Shown: positions 1-12,742, numbered from the stretch's first letter. The stretch: 64,000 nucleotides of DNA from Lepiota brunneoincarnata (GCA_023014365.1 JAEBUN010000010.1:1116001-1180000); one strand, 5' to 3'. The notes: generated by a model not told the origin, from the sequence alone. Translations and numbers: made by a program.

Positions 1-1325
1 GCTTATGCCAACGTCCAAGTTCCTGACACAGGACGGGGAAATAAACACGGGGGCCATGTGCAAGTCGGAATTTCTGAGGGAATCTGATGAATTAGCCATT
101 TCCAAGTAAAGTGCCGAGTCGCTGGTGAATATATATCGATGAGTGAGACAATCAGCTTCCGAAAAGAAACCAACCAACCTCGGATCGAAGTGCATCAATT
201 AAAGGAAGAGGATCGTTGCAGCGGAAGAATGGGGGTTCATGTCCTTCACCATAGTCCTTTATACTCGAGGAATATAGCTGTTGAGATCCTTAGTTTTTGA
301 TTCAGGAATATATGAGGCTGTTCGGAAACCTCGCATATGGAACGTCCAAGGGGCACGTTGCAAGCCAGATGAATCGACGTGGGGTCACTGACGAAGACCT
401 TCATCATCCGTGCGCGTGTATCAGTAAACAGACCCGTGGGAGGCAGTGTTCACGCAAGGGGTCGTATGTGTTTTGGAAAGCTGGGTGTAGCGGAAAGGCG
501 CCGGAACGTACGCCTCGCGCAGGCCACGATATGGAGATGCAGTTCGAGACCAGCCCGAAATTTACCAGAACCAAGCAGATGAAGACTCGGGAACGAAAAA
601 CAGACTTAGAGTACCACGGGAGTTAAATAGGCGCAGGACCCGAGAGAACATACTCGACAGCTCGCGGAAGGAAGAATATTACACGAGGCATACACCTTTA
701 GCAGATGATGGTGACTCAAGTGCAAGTTGAGCGCGCAGGATGTGTCACACACAGCGCCTATCAGATCCTCAACCTCAATGAAGGTCTCTTTGCCTGCTGG
801 GAAGCAGTGAAATACATGCCAAGTCCAACTCTTTGTAGATCAGCGCGCGGGGTGGGGCACTGAGGATATTATTTCTAGACGGCTGAGGGAGATACTTAAA
901 GTACTCCGGTGCAGAAGCTATGTCACACGTGTTTGCGGCGAGGAAACTTGGAAAATCGTAAATAGCATCGGGGTCTCTGAAGGCAAATGTAAAGAGTATT
1001 GCTGACGTCGATCGCGGACATATAAAGAGGACGTATGGCCACAGAGAAGCCAAGTCAGTTGCAGCCGAAAGGGACAAATACAGCAAAGAATTCGCACTTT
1101 CGCTGGAGATTTAACAGCTTTTTCATGGACTCTGAGGCATCAGCCCCATCAACGAGTTCCAGGCTCGTTGTAATGGAATGTAAGAAATAAAAAAGCTTCT
1201 ATCTATGTGTGCCATGCAAATAACTGGATTTTGAAGATGAAAGAGAGCTCTGGAGACAGCGGTGGATGGGATGAAAGGGTCGAAGATGGGTATAATAACT
1301 GACGGAAACAAATACCATGCGGTAG
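1..1325. other. No supportable gene (gene-poor left edge)
   Basis: Short open frames exist on both strands (for example 297-626 plus and 775-1086 minus), but none shows a recognisable domain, a convincing spliced extension or fungal-like coding composition. I see no repeat or RNA gene here. The 3' end or UTR of the adjacent zinc-finger gene may reach into this stretch. Confidence 0.5.
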
Positions 1326-2812
1326 TCACGGAAGTTTATCCGCCCGTGATAATAAACAACGTATCGCTAAATACCTTGTTGTCAATTCCGACATCTCTGT
1401 TGATGCCTGTTCCGGACATGGGGTGTCCCAAAATCTCTTCTTGCAGGTGTCACAAGAATAATCCCGGATTCCCTTGTGAGCAGAAATGTGGTCTATATCA
1501 CAAGAAGTGCATGAGGCCATGTTTTACACGGGTCACGACACAAAGACCACGTACACTGAAGATTCTGCTTCGTCGTGAGCTCTGCGCAGCATATGTCGCA
1601 GGTAAATACTTTTCCATCGTGATTCTTTCTTTTCTTCATAGCGGCCTTCATCACAGCCTCGGAAGCAACCTGTGGTCGAATAACTTGGTTGGCATCCTCA
1701 TTTGGTGAGTGGGGCTGTGGGGAGAGTGGTGAGCTGTTGCTCTGATTGAAACCACCCATCATGCGCGTTCCTGGGCTGTGGGGATGACCATGGGCCCAGG
1801 AGAAATCAACATTCTGCGAGGGTCCCGCTGGAGTCAGGTCGGTGGGGTACCCGTTGGGAATCTGGGCCGAAAAATCTATCGAGGACGTAGTCGATCGTGT
1901 AACCCAGTCGCTTGGCCAAGTAGACTGAGTGTCGAATGGAGTATTAACTGGTAATTCGAGAAAACCGGCGTCGGGGTTTCTAGGTGTGGCCAAAGAATCC
2001 GATGCGGCGTCGCCAAGGTATGCGTCGCTCGACGACCGCTTTCGAGACGGATGATCAACGGCGTGAGCGCCACCTGGGTGGCACACACTAGAGGAGCGCT
2101 TTCGCGGGGAAGATATCGGGTAAGGGGCTGGTCGGCCGTGTGGCCATATGATTTCTCGACTACGGCTAGCGTCAGAACAGGAGCTGTTAATGGGTGTGCT
2201 ATTTATAGTGCTTGGGTCGGAAATACCCGACAGTGGTCGATCGTACATTGGACCCGGACGCAAACTTGTCTCGATTGGATAGAGAGCGCCGTGCCCGTGC
2301 CGGGGAATTCTGCCTCCAGCAGGATCTAGAGAGCAGACACATGAGGTCACGTAAATTCAGTCAATACCAAATCTCATTACCCGTCAGTGGCCTCGTCGGG
2401 CACTCATTGCCCCTGTCGAAGCCGCCGCTGTAGCCCGGCCAGCCTGACTTATGGCCTGTTCCACTCACACAGTCCAGCTGGGATGGTGGTACAGGACATG
2501 TGTAAGGCGCCGCACTATCATACAAGCTGATGTCTCCTAGTTGATCCCCTAAGGCTGTAGATACTGTACAGCTTGTGTCATCCATGGGGCCATTGAATGT
2601 GTACGGAGCTCCTGAATCAGAGTCTGGAAAAGCTGGAACGGTAATTAATAATTATGTAGGCCGGGGTTAGTCCAGGCAAGATACGCACCACCTTCGACAA
2701 AGAATTCGAACGGGCTGCTACTTGGTGTGGATCCCACAGACCTCCACCCCACGCTCTCATCTCCCACGTGGTCCCCATACATGAGGGCTGGGATGTGATG
2801 GTCGGATGCCAT
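1326..2812 (-). CDS. C2H2 zinc-finger protein (putative transcription factor)
   Basis: The model has four exons: 2812-2692, 2632-2381, 2325-1555 and 1492-1326, with introns of 59, 55 and 62 bp that keep frame. The start is the ATG at 2812. Most of the protein is Ser/Pro-rich and disordered, with a basic KKRK patch just before the finger. The splice at 1555/1492 rebuilds a perfect C2H2 finger: C-x2-C-x12-H-x3-H, beginning FTCDIC and ending YHISAH. A second CxxC (YSCDTCKKRF) follows, but no matching histidine pair is visible before the stop at 1326. Either another 3' intron has been missed or the second finger is degenerate. Nuclear DNA binding is inferred from the finger. The target is unknown. 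Confidence 0.6.
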
Positions 2813-4640
2813 TGTTCGTGCGGCAGATAGCCAGAGAGGTTTTGGCCTGATAAGTTGGGATGATAAGACAAGAGGAAGATAGATATATAGTCATTTGTTG
2901 AGCAGCATGTAGCAGCGGGGACACTTTTCAAGATGGGCTGTGTAGCCCATAAAAGCTGTTGAACGTTACTAAAGTCAAGCTGTATATTTTGATTAGACGC
3001 CCAAAGGGGGGACCTTGTGCCAATTTGCTGTGAGGTTAAGAATATCAAGTTAGCTCGTCTCAAACCAGCACAGACTCGAGTGGGGGGGTGCAGAGTCTTT
3101 GATCTTGTGGCATCATCAACACATGACATTGTGCAAAGGAAAATATCATTAGCTGGGGAATGCCATTGGGTCGGTCTTGTCACCACGGAAGATGGAGAGG
3201 TGCACTTTGCGGATTGCTGTTTGCATGCTGTTCATAAAGGGACGGCCAGTATATAGGCCCTGCAAAGTAGTTATATCCTTCGATGTTCCCAGTTTTGTTA
3301 CTTGCGCTGGATGTCCGTGTGGGTGCATGTATATATGGGGGTCGTGGCGGTGCGACGCTGAAGATCGTGACCTGACTTGCCACGAGGCTACCAAGTGGGG
3401 GACTACACTTTGCATTCTGTCTCCGTCCGAACCTCAGTGGATGGAAGGTTGGCACGGTCACACTAGAACAGCAGATGTAACTCGAAGGCAGCTATCGTGA
3501 ATTTTACCACCTTCAAGGTTCGAGATTTAACATCCCGTATGAGCCTTGAAACAACACGAAGCACCGATGCATAGCACCTTATCCTAGAAGACTCCATATC
3601 CGTAAGAGTATATGTCATTTTCTCGACGGCTGACATGGTGGCGTCACCTCTTTGGGGTGGACGGGCCTCTCTCGGTTTGTCAGCCGCCCTTGAGAGTTTT
3701 CACAGCCTTCATTTGCACGCGGAAAAATCGAGTGAAAACCGCAAGGGACACGCTGTTGTGTACCGCAAGAAGTCAAATATGGCGAGTCTCAATGCGCAGA
3801 CATCAGTGAGTGCTGCGCACTAGCCACAAGGGAAATTTGTGTGAGCTGAACTTGCAGGTGGGTTGTCGTGTGCGTGGATCCGGCTCACAACGGCAGGAAT
3901 TGCGGCATTTGCAAAAAAGGCATCGTCTATTCGTAGAGTCCAGTACCGGAGGCTCAAGTAACACGTAATGATAAACGAAACTGGTCAAGAAGGGATATCA
4001 AGAGACTCTCCGGGCTCGAATCAGAGAGGTGTTGCTGTCGGCGCGGGGAGGGTGTTGGGGAAAGGAGTTGTGCTTCCCGCGGAGACGAATTGACAAGTCT
4101 TATGGGCACGTGAACTAAGGACATCGCTGGGAGAAGAATGTACCTACGATGTATTGTGCGCCTGGAAAGGTGGCTGAGAATGTTTGCTCGTTTCCAGTGG
4201 CGACTAGAGTGTCTGATTGGTGTAAATCAAGGTGGTAAGGGCCTGTTTGAACTAAGGTACATACTCTGTGCGAATGCAAGGCTGGGGGTGACGACTTGAT
4301 TGTTGGAGTTGGTCCATTGCGGCACTAACTGATTATTGCTGCTGGTGAATGTCCACTGCCATTTCGACAATCCGTTAGTGCGCGCGAGTAATCTAGACAA
4401 ATGGGAGAACTAACGACGGCGATTTCGCTGAACATGTTGTCTCCAGTTCCTCTGAGTGTAAGTATTGGCAGTAGCATCGGAACTAACTGATGTCATGTAG
4501 TAGTAGCTGGGCAGAATCAGGCAGGTAGGATCAGTCTATTAGTGCAAGTAGCGATCAGGTAGGTATACTTGAGGGTGTTCGGGTCACCCATATCGCTACT
4601 AGCTGAGGAAGTACCAACAGTGGCAGCAAAATAGGGCAGA
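2813..4640. other. Intergenic, no supportable gene
   Basis: About 1.8 kb between the zinc-finger gene start and the end of the secreted-protein gene. Overlapping short ORFs occur on both strands around 3.0-3.5 kb and 3.6-4.0 kb, without domain, signal peptide or convincing splice-linked extensions. I see no repeat family. Confidence 0.45.
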
Positions 4641-5227
4641 TTACTGTCGGGTCCGTTCTGAGATTGGGTTAGGAGCATACACATCGAGAGTCGATGGTAG
4701 AATAATTACAGTTGTCATCATGGCGAAAATGGCACTTGGACCTGCGCTAGATGGCAGTACAACTTGCAGCCAGTCTGCCTCCGAGGAGGAGTTGGTTATT
4801 GAGTAGGTTCCACTGGGTCCGGGGGTATTGGCAACGAAACCCATGAATATGCCGGAGGCTCTGTTTAAAATCCGTATAAAGCCGAGCTGTCTGAGAGAAG
4901 GTTAATTTCAGGAGTGGTTTAATGTAAATAAGACAGATACCCTGGGGTGGCGGATGGCGCCGTTTGGCGAGCATGATCTAGGGGAAGGAGGCTGGTCAAG
5001 AGGAAGGAGCTTGGACGTTAACATGAATGCATACGGGTTCTGGTGCGACGGACGGGTGCCTTGAGGGGAAGGCCGTTTTGTAAGCGCCTGGCATTAGTGA
5101 GGAGACGGGCAGCCTTTTGGGGAATGGGCTCCGTGCTGGGGGGATTAGTGGCAGGGGCGAGAGCGAAAGGTATCGCAAGGGCATTGGCAGCGATGAAGAG
5201 CACAAGAAGGGGAATATTGGTGAACAT
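4641..5227 (-). CDS. Small secreted protein with RLxxGLP-type N-terminal motif
   Basis: Three exons (5227-5035, 4977-4941, 4890-4641) with introns of 57 and 50 bp give a 159-aa protein. The exon total is 480 nt, exactly divisible by three. Residues 1-18 look like a signal peptide (MFTNIPLLVLFIAANALA). The next part has TNARRLQNGLPLKAPVRR, which matches a motif I associate with a family of short secreted agaricomycete proteins, followed by a region beginning GQLGFIRIL and containing GFVANTPGPSGTYSI. I recall this family as conserved in mushrooms and without known function. The start at 5227 was chosen because it gives the signal peptide. It is divergent from the membrane protein at 5465. Confidence 0.7.
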
Positions 5228-5464
5228 GAGAGCAGTACTAGCTGAGAGACTGAGGCCATGAATAAGCTGCTTTTATGCGGGCGGGGAGTCGAGGATACTA
5301 TCAGGTAGGCTCAGGTCAGTTTTTGACCGCGTAGATAGGGGCGAGTAGAGTTGTGGCTGTGCTTCCAGTCATGATGGTTGGTAGGTAGCACAGCCACCGT
5401 AAGTGACATTCTTTTTGTGTCGAGTCTCTCCTTCTCCCATTATTTGCCCCTCTTGACGCCCTGC

Positions 5465-6694
5465 ATGAAGGTGCAGCGCTCTCTCCTCTGTCCATGTGTT
5501 CTGGCACTCGCACTAGCTCAAGTTTCTCTCGCAGTCAACAATCCCCGTCAGCTCACCAATACCTCTGTCCCTCCAGCATCTCCACCTCCTGCAACTAACA
5601 CTCCTCAGCAACCCAACACCAACACAGGCCAGCAGCCTCCCCCCCCCACTTCCAACCAGTCTCCAACAGCCACTTCAACGACAAACAATGTCCCAACTAC
5701 GGCGCCCCAATCGGCGCCCCCCACTGCCATTACCCTAATCCCGTCCATTCCGTTGACGACGAACCTTCCTTCTTCCATCCCCATTCTCCCCTCTCTGCCT
5801 GCTACCAGTGAAGAAGCAATTACAACCACTGGTGCGGACGGAGAGGCCATTACTGTCACTGTCACCAGCAGTGCTGAGACCTCGTCCACCGCTGCCTTAC
5901 CCACCAATACTACAACTAAGAAGGCTGATGATGGTGATGGGGGTGGTTTGTCCACAGGCTCAATCGTTGGCATGTCCGTGGCAGCCGGTGTTGCTGTGAT
6001 CGGAATTATTGGTTTCTTTGTTTGGAAATTCACCAGGAAAAGGTTCTCTGACTTTGATGACAGTGAGTTCTTTTTTTCCTTCACTTTTTTTTTTTTTTTT
6101 TTTTTTTTTCAACTGCGCTGACGGTTTGTTCATGCAGATGAAGCGATCAAATGGCCAGAGCTCAATTCACATTCCGGAAACCAAGATTCTCTTCCTCTCC
6201 CCGCCCGTGACACTGGACGCGTTGGCTTTGATACCGGCTCGGAGGCAGATTTATCGCGAGTCAACTCAGTGTCCAATTACTCCACCCCTGATTTCGGGGC
6301 TGGTGGTTCAGACCCGTATGCCATACCACCTTTGCCCCACCTCAACCCAAACCAGCCATACCGGGATGACCCGTCTGCCCCTTCGGGTTATTATGATCCA
6401 TATCGTGGACCTGTGCCAGGTACCATTGAAAACGGGAGTGGTGACTGGCATCCCGAGGCTTACCCTATGACACAACTTGGGGGTCCAGCAGGTCGGGCGA
6501 GTCCAGCACCCGATTATTCGTATGAGGTTGGCCGGCAGAGCCCTGCACTCCAAGGGATGTACGCTGGAAGGAACTCGCCCGGGCCGCAGGCTGCGTATGG
6601 GGGACGAGGATCCCCAGGACCACAGGCAGCCTATTCTACAGGTAGAATCTCGCCAGGACCGAACGTTGCTTATGACGCCCATGGTGCACGATAA
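5465..6694 (+). CDS. Single-pass membrane protein with Ser/Thr/Pro-rich ectodomain
   Basis: Two exons (5465-6062 and 6138-6694) give about 384 aa. The likely start at 5465 provides a signal peptide (MKVQRSLLCPCVLALALA); an in-frame ATG at 5378 is less likely. Residues about 24-160 are Thr/Ser/Pro-rich and probably O-mannosylated. One membrane segment lies near residues 165-187 (GSIVGMSVAAGVAVIGIIGF), followed by a basic stop-transfer KFTRKRF. The splice restores FSDFDDNEAIKWPELN, and the cytosolic tail contains RTGRxGFDTGSE-like and proline/glycine-rich repeats (RxSPGPQAAY). The layout resembles fungal mid2/WSC-like surface sensors, but I see no WSC cysteine module, so sensor function is only inferred. 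The intron contains a pure T tract of about 24 nt. Confidence 0.75.
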
Positions 6695-7153
6695 TGATGC
6701 GGCAGATACTTAAGAGTGGCAGGCTGCAACACAGACTGGCTGGACATGGCTTATAAACTGCATTGCATTTGGCTACCTGGTTTTCCTTTCAGTATGCAGG
6801 CCAATCGCCTCGTTCTCTGTAGATAGTGTTGGTACACTCTCGCATTTCCACTCTCTCTCAGTTTTTTTTACACTATGCCAGATTGCATACGCTAATGTAG
6901 CAGCATGGAATTTATTATTTTGTTTTTTTTTTAAATTTCCCGGTGGAGAGCACGTGGCTGTGTTGGTATTTCCTCCCACTTCTGTCTTATGCCGCTAACA
7001 CCGTCCTTGCCTCCCACCCCCACGACCATCATCACCATCTTCTCTAATATCGTCTTACCCTTTGCTGCATACATTGCGCCCCCGCCGTCGTCGTCGCCAC
7101 TCATTTCCTTACCGCTCCACTTGTGCCACTAGTCCTCATCCAGCAGCGTTTCC

Positions 7154-8749
7154 ATGCCTCTCTTGGACCGAATATCCGATGCTGTAACCAGACTTGTCCC
7201 CGCTAAATCCTCCAAGCCATCAACTTCAATGTCCGGTGGCATAGGCAGTGGGCACGGGATGGGTGCTTTTGAGGACGATGTGAGTGTTATTGTTTCCTCA
7301 CCTTCATGAACACCTCTCCAGGCTGTCTTGCATTGCTTTATCCTGCATTCACTGCCCGCTGCGGCAAGGGGCGCTGCCTTCTTGACCGCAGCCTTACCCG
7401 TTTACGTAAGCATGCTATGTTGTTCTTTCTGCCATTCGCATGGCAGCAGAGAACTCGGGACAGCTAGTCTTCCTGCTCTTCATTCCCATCTTGTGGACAC
7501 TATGGATATGGGTGCTGCCCATTTTCTCCTTTCTAATCTCAGTGGAGATTACTTGGACTAACTTGGTTTTTAGATGATCGTCTCAAAACCCACCATCATC
7601 TTCCACACCTCGCAAATCTTTTTCAACTTCCTCGCCATGGCATGTTTCGCCAGCGTCGCAAGATTCCAGGCCAAATGGCATGTCGGTCCGTGTACGTGTA
7701 CCAGTTTGAGTCGCGTTATTGTGGGTGAACAAGTCCTAACGCGTGCCCAGCTGGACTCACAGGATTCACGTTGTTTGTCACGATTGCGGGTATACTTCTG
7801 TCAGCAGTCATGGTTCTAATACCCGTCATTTATGAAAAGTACGACAAATTTGTCCGACTGGCCCGCGCCTTCAAGGAGGTACGCGTCGGCTTTATTCTCG
7901 CAGGCACCGGGGCTACCTTCAGCTTGTTGATTGCGTAAGTTCGTCGCTCCCACCCTCAGTCCTGCATTTTCAGATTTTTGGTTGTGCCAGATTTATCGTG
8001 ACAATATCTGCCTGGACCCAGCCAGGGTGTAAAAACCCCGACAATGATCCTCATGGAGAAGAAAATGGAGACGACTTCAAGAAGGGGCTACCTGGATGGT
8101 GTAATACCAAAAAGGCCGGTGCCATTTTCCTTTGGTTAGCTTTTGGTGTGTCTACAAGCGGTATGAACGGTGTACATCGTTAACGCGTAATTTAGCTTTC
8201 TGGGCTGCGTCGCTTGTATACCTCGTCTTGCAGTGGCGGGCAGGTAAACTGGCTGGACCACGTGATCCGCCTTTCACACCTCCAATGCACCATGACGAGG
8301 AAGGGGACGAGGAGGAACAGTATTCCTCCATCCCTCCTGCTCGCCAGTCTTCCGTCCACGTATCCGACGATCCAAATGACTCAAACCCCTTCGCCGATTC
8401 TAGTCAATACGCGTCATCTTACGCCCCCGCCGCTTCTTCACCTTACACCCCCGCTTCTCACAATCCCCCTGTGGCCGGGCGTCCAAGTATGGACGCGTAT
8501 GGCGCGTTTTCGGACCCCGCTCCAACAGGATTCGGCACTGCATCGCCCGGCTATAGCACCGCATACAACACAGCATCTCCAGCGCGTACAGCAGCAAGTG
8601 GTCCCCCAATCATTCCTGAGCCTGACCTCGGCCCTCGTGTCAGCAGAACGATGCAGTACGCAGATCCTTACGCTGCGGTTCGAGCTTCTGTTTCTGGCCA
8701 AGCTCCTTCATCACCTCCTGGCTATGATAACTATATAGGGTACAGATAA
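7154..8749 (+). CDS. Four-transmembrane MARVEL-like protein
   Basis: Six exons (7154-7279, 7322-7405, 7574-7691, 7751-7934, 7991-8145, 8196-8749) give 406 aa in a continuous frame. Four hydrophobic segments lie at about residues 80-101, 110-137, 149-177 and 210-236, with short loops and a cysteine-containing loop (QPGCKNP...GWCNTKKAG) between segments 3 and 4. The roughly 165-residue cytosolic tail is rich in Ser/Pro/Ala and has an NPFADS motif. This topology matches fungal MARVEL-family proteins of plasma-membrane domains and vesicles. The family call rests on topology rather than on a diagnostic motif. The first two exons have no independent support, and a downstream start at the ATG at 7574 is possible. 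Confidence 0.6.
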
Positions 8750-8956
8750 GACTGGTTTGTACAGTACAAGTACTTGGTGTTTCCATGGATTATATCTTTG
8801 TTCTTACATATCGTGGCAACTTGCCGTTGTAATGATGCTAATGCTTTGCCAGTTGCCTAGCTGAACGTAAATCCATATTATAATCATTTATGTGGCCCCA
8901 AAGTAAGATAAAAACAAAAATAAGTACAGAATGGATAGATAAGATAAATCACAAGA

Positions 8957-11842
8957 TTATTGTTCACATACAGGGTCCTGGCAATCCTCGAGCGACCTCT
9001 GCCCCTCCTCAGCTCCTTCCGCGTAACCTACACCCATGAAAACAGGTATCCCACCAGCACCTCCATGAGCGAGAAAGCCTCTCTTCTTATTCCCTGTTCC
9101 TATGCCTATATACACACCGCATTCCATTTCGTGGGCATCCCCGTCCTCTACCTCATCTGAACGCTGCGCCATCTGTATCTCCTCCTCGAGATTCAAACGC
9201 CTGTTGCGGAAATTAGGGACAGAGGGATGCTTGCGAAGGGCAGCACCCGTGCGTGAAGATGGAACTGGGATTCTCGAGGGTTTCATTCGGGAATGAGGGG
9301 CAGCAGGCTCACTGAAGATGTCAGATGGTTCTGTTTGAGGCCGTGAAGGGACCACGGTAATAGGCCCGGGCGTAGAGATGGCATTAGGAGATGAGAAATT
9401 GAGTATTGGTGGATCTTCTTGCTCGTTCTCGTTCGTGGAGAGTAAATTTCGCTTAGGATAGGGGGTAGAGTGGCGGCGGGCTGGGGGGTGTGGTTTCCGA
9501 GGCGACTTAGTGGGCAGAGGCGAGACGGGTAGGCGATTTTTGAACACTGTAGGCTCTAGAGTTGCATCGCCCGGGTCTTCCGGTGTGATGGGATGGATAG
9601 GCACAAAGCTGTCTTGGTAGCCCCCGAGTGAATTTTCCTTCTCTTGTGCCATGGAGTGGGATTTATTTCCGGCTGAATTCCGTGAATGACCATGCGGTGT
9701 AACCGGGATGCCGGTCCCACGGAAGCGAAACATATTGCGCGATGGGAGCATCAGAGGTGGGGTAGAAGGGGGCTGGTCCTGTTCGTCCTCTCGCTCTGGA
9801 TCATTGTCGGAACAAAGTGAGGGTGTGGGTGCTTCTGGGTCTTGCTGAGAAGTCCAGCTGGGAGCTGGCTGGCTATGATCGCTGGGTATTATTTCAGTGG
9901 AAGAGCTGGAGGGTTCTGAGAATAGTGGATTGGGAGATATCGAGGAGCCGGAGGAAGAAGTTTGTGGTTGAGTAGTCAGCTGCACGGGCGGCATCAACTG
10001 ACGCTTGCTATGGGGATCTATATAACGTTAAGAAGCTGCTGGCATTGTTCTTAAGTGGAGCTTACCTCGGGGAACTTCAATGTCAATAGTCTCTCGCCTC
10101 TTGCGTTTCTCGCTTGTTCGAAGCAGTTGGGAGGAAGCGGTAAAAGAGGGGGGGCGGGAGGCAGTCAGACTTCGGGACAAGAAACTAACATCCTCATTAA
10201 TAGTTGCTATTTCGTCCGTTCCCGATGGCTTCGAGAAGGAACTGCCACGGTTGGATAACATCCTTGAGGATTCGGAGGAGTATGAACTAGAAGAGTCTAT
10301 GCTTTTCCCTGTTTTTCTCAACCTCACAGATTTCATTTCCTGCAAGAAGGCTGCCATCTTATCAGGGGTAATGCCTACAGTTGGCTGGCCTTGACGCTGG
10401 GAGATATGCGGAGCATTGATAGGCTTCTCCTTTGGTGTCGGGGCATGTTTCAACGAAGCTCTGGCTGTTGTAAAAAGAACGCTCGGATCGTCTGTGACGA
10501 CAGGCAGTCGTAGGATGGCGTGATTCGAAGGGGGCGGCGGTGGTGGCGGAGGCGGAGGGGCCGGAGGGTAGCTAGTTAAACTGTTGTGGGCGGGTCGCCT
10601 GGCAAGCTGTTGACTTCGTCAGGACTAGCTCACAGGAGGATTCAACGCAGATACCTCTTCTCTGAGTTGTCGGATCTCTTCTTCTAATTGACGGATCCTT
10701 TCCTTGTCTCGCTCCTGCTCCCGCCCTGCAGCCACTTTATCAAAATCGTGAGGTTCCTCGGTTTGTTGACGTTCTCGTCTCGTCTCGTTCGCTTGTTGCA
10801 GTCGAATGGCATGCTTCAGCTCTCGCTCTTTGCCCCTGACACGTAGTTTTTCGGAGATTTCGTCGTCGGATAGTTCAGATTCGTCTGTTGTCGAATCGGT
10901 GGCATGTTGCTTCCCTTGGACTTTGGAAGATAGACCAGTGTTTTCCGATCTATTGGGGGAGTGGTATGTTGGTAACCTTCCCCCTGTTTTTGTGTTAGGC
11001 AGGAGGATAGAGGAATTTGCATCATTTCCCCCGACGTGGAACCTCTGGATCGCGACCTTCACGGGAGAACTGGATGTAGGGGAATACATAGGAGAGCCGT
11101 TGATTCCAAATGAAGAGGACTTGGAAGGTCCCGGTTCTGAGTGAAATTCGGGATGTAGAGTTGGGGAATGATGAGAGGGTGGTGCGAATCTAACCCTGTG
11201 CAGATTATCCCGCCCTTTAGCGAGCGGGACTGGGTCCATAGAGGGCGAACGTGGATAGAGGGAGCCGGGCATTGTAATAGATACCCTTCGTTTCAATTGC
11301 GGTAGCGGCGGTGGCCCCATAGGCACGCGATTGGGTTGGAATTCAAGTTCCGGTGCAGCATCAGCTGAAGGAGGACATATTGAGAGCCCAATCAGAGCGG
11401 ACTGGAAACTCAAGTTGCATACCTCGTTGGGGCTCAAGAGACGGAGATCGCGTGACACGTCTTCTGCTATCAGAAATGTATGGTTCTGGCTCGCGCACGC
11501 GTTTTCGACGATCTTTCGAGAGAGCTCTTCGCTCATTCTCCGCCTTGTTTTGCGGAATGTAATCCTCGGATTCGTATTCACTTGAAGAAGACGGAGTTTT
11601 CTCGCGTTGCTTCGAGCGCTTTATCCCGCGTTTGCGGGAGCGCTCCGACGATGATTTAGAGGATGCCGAGTGCTCTGACCCCTGGAGATAACACGTCAAC
11701 TTATGGGCGGAGGAGTATGGCGAGCAATGGAGATACCGCTGGGGGCTGGTTGCCTGTCGCTGTGGTTACGAAGGATTCGAACTCTCTCGCAATTATTCCG
11801 AAAAAACCAGAGAGGAAAGCCGGAGGGGTCCTGGTTGGCCAT
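8957..11842 (-). CDS. Large low-complexity coiled-coil/polyproline protein, function unknown
   Basis: Five exons (11842-11737, 11674-11423, 11364-10655, 10606-10066, 10017-8957) join in frame into about 889 aa. Features in order: an RS/basic-rich N-terminus; a Pro-rich middle; a charged coiled coil near residues 310-360 (repeated EE/R heptads ending RQLREELARR); a run of ten prolines; a short motif MAAFLQEMKSVRLRKT that resembles an actin-binding WH2 helix plus LKKV-type tail; then a long Ser/Thr/Pro-rich tail. The 48-bp intron at 10607-10654 is required to join the coiled coil to the polyproline. The polyPro-then-WH2-like order recalls WASP/verprolin-type actin regulators, but this is weak inference. 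It is divergent from the MMTAG2-like gene, with 90 bp between starts. An in-frame upstream ATG at 11908 is an alternative start. Confidence 0.6.
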
Positions 11843-11932
11843 GGGTGGGAGATCGACTCTTTGAGGGGACCAAACGAGACGAGGGGTCAACAAACTGGGT
11901 GCCTCCAAACAACCATAAACAAATACCCATCC

Positions 11933-12742
11933 ATGTTCGAACCTATTCGAGGAGGCACTCGCGGTGGCCAGGCAGAGTTTAAATGGGCTGACGTTTCTGC
12001 GGATAAAGACAGAGAGGTATAGCCTGCATTCTCTTTCATATGTAGCTCACCCTTGGGCATTTTAGCATTACCTGGGCCATAGTATCAATGCCCCGACTGG
12101 TAGATGGCAGAAAAACAAGGATATCCACTGGTACAACCGTGATAGACAGGACACGGAAGACGAGAAACGGGCCGAAATTCAACGTATCAAGCAGATGGAA
12201 GCTGATGCCTTGGCGGTAGCATTGTGCGTTGCTCATCAGCACTCAGCCACCGTTCCTCTCTCATAAGTCTCCAATGCAGGGGATTTGAGCCAGCCTCTAA
12301 AGATGCAAGGAAAGAACCTTCATCTAGCGGGAGCCCAGCGAAGGGAGAACCAGAAGAGGCCATCCTCCAAAGAACGCAAGATGAGGAAGACAAACGACGA
12401 GGAAAAGCAGAGAGAAAAGAAGAGAAAAGAGCACGAAAGCTAGCCAAGTTAGAGCCCAAGGCCCTGGAACGTGGCAAGGATCCGAGATTGGTGGCGAGAA
12501 ATAGGTCTCGCTCAAAATCTCCCCAGAGCAGGGATAATTCTTGGTCGAATCTACCTCGGCGGCAACGCGATTATCCTTCTAGGCCAAGTCGGAGCCCCGA
12601 GCGCCCATCCGGTCACCACTCAGAACGACGAGCAAGAGATGACTACGATTACGATGCAGGGGAGAGGGAACGCGAACGGGAAAGAGAGCGAACATATCGG
12701 GCCCCGAATGCCCGGCGCGAGCTACCATCAAGATACCGCTAA
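11933..12742 (+). CDS. MMTAG2-like (multiple myeloma tumor-associated protein 2 family) protein
   Basis: Three exons (11933-12016, 12066-12223, 12280-12742) give 234 aa. The N-terminal 70 residues match the MMtag domain: RGGTRGGQAEFKWADV, DKDRE, then YLGHSINAPTGRWQKNKDIH with WY. The rest is highly charged, with KRRGKAERKEEKRARK-type helix, RS dipeptides and an RERERERER tail, typical of nuclear RNA-associated proteins. In animals the family is a poorly understood nuclear/nucleolar phosphoprotein, and its molecular role is not established. It ends 80 bp from the convergent OLA1 gene. Confidence 0.85.

Noticed and set aside
297..626. 109-codon plus-strand ORF near the left edge
   Set aside because: No domain, no signal peptide, no supporting splice structure and odd composition; likely chance.
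1326..1480. A complete second C2H2 finger in the zinc-finger gene
   Set aside because: Only the CxxC half is visible; I could not find a frame or splice supplying the histidines.
5605..6084. 159-codon minus-strand ORF opposite the Thr/Pro-rich membrane protein
   Set aside because: It is a Val/Gly/Ala-rich mirror of the Thr/Pro codons on the real strand.
6080..6112. Poly-T run as a functional element
   Set aside because: It lies inside an intron near the branch/pyrimidine region and is a simple homopolymer.
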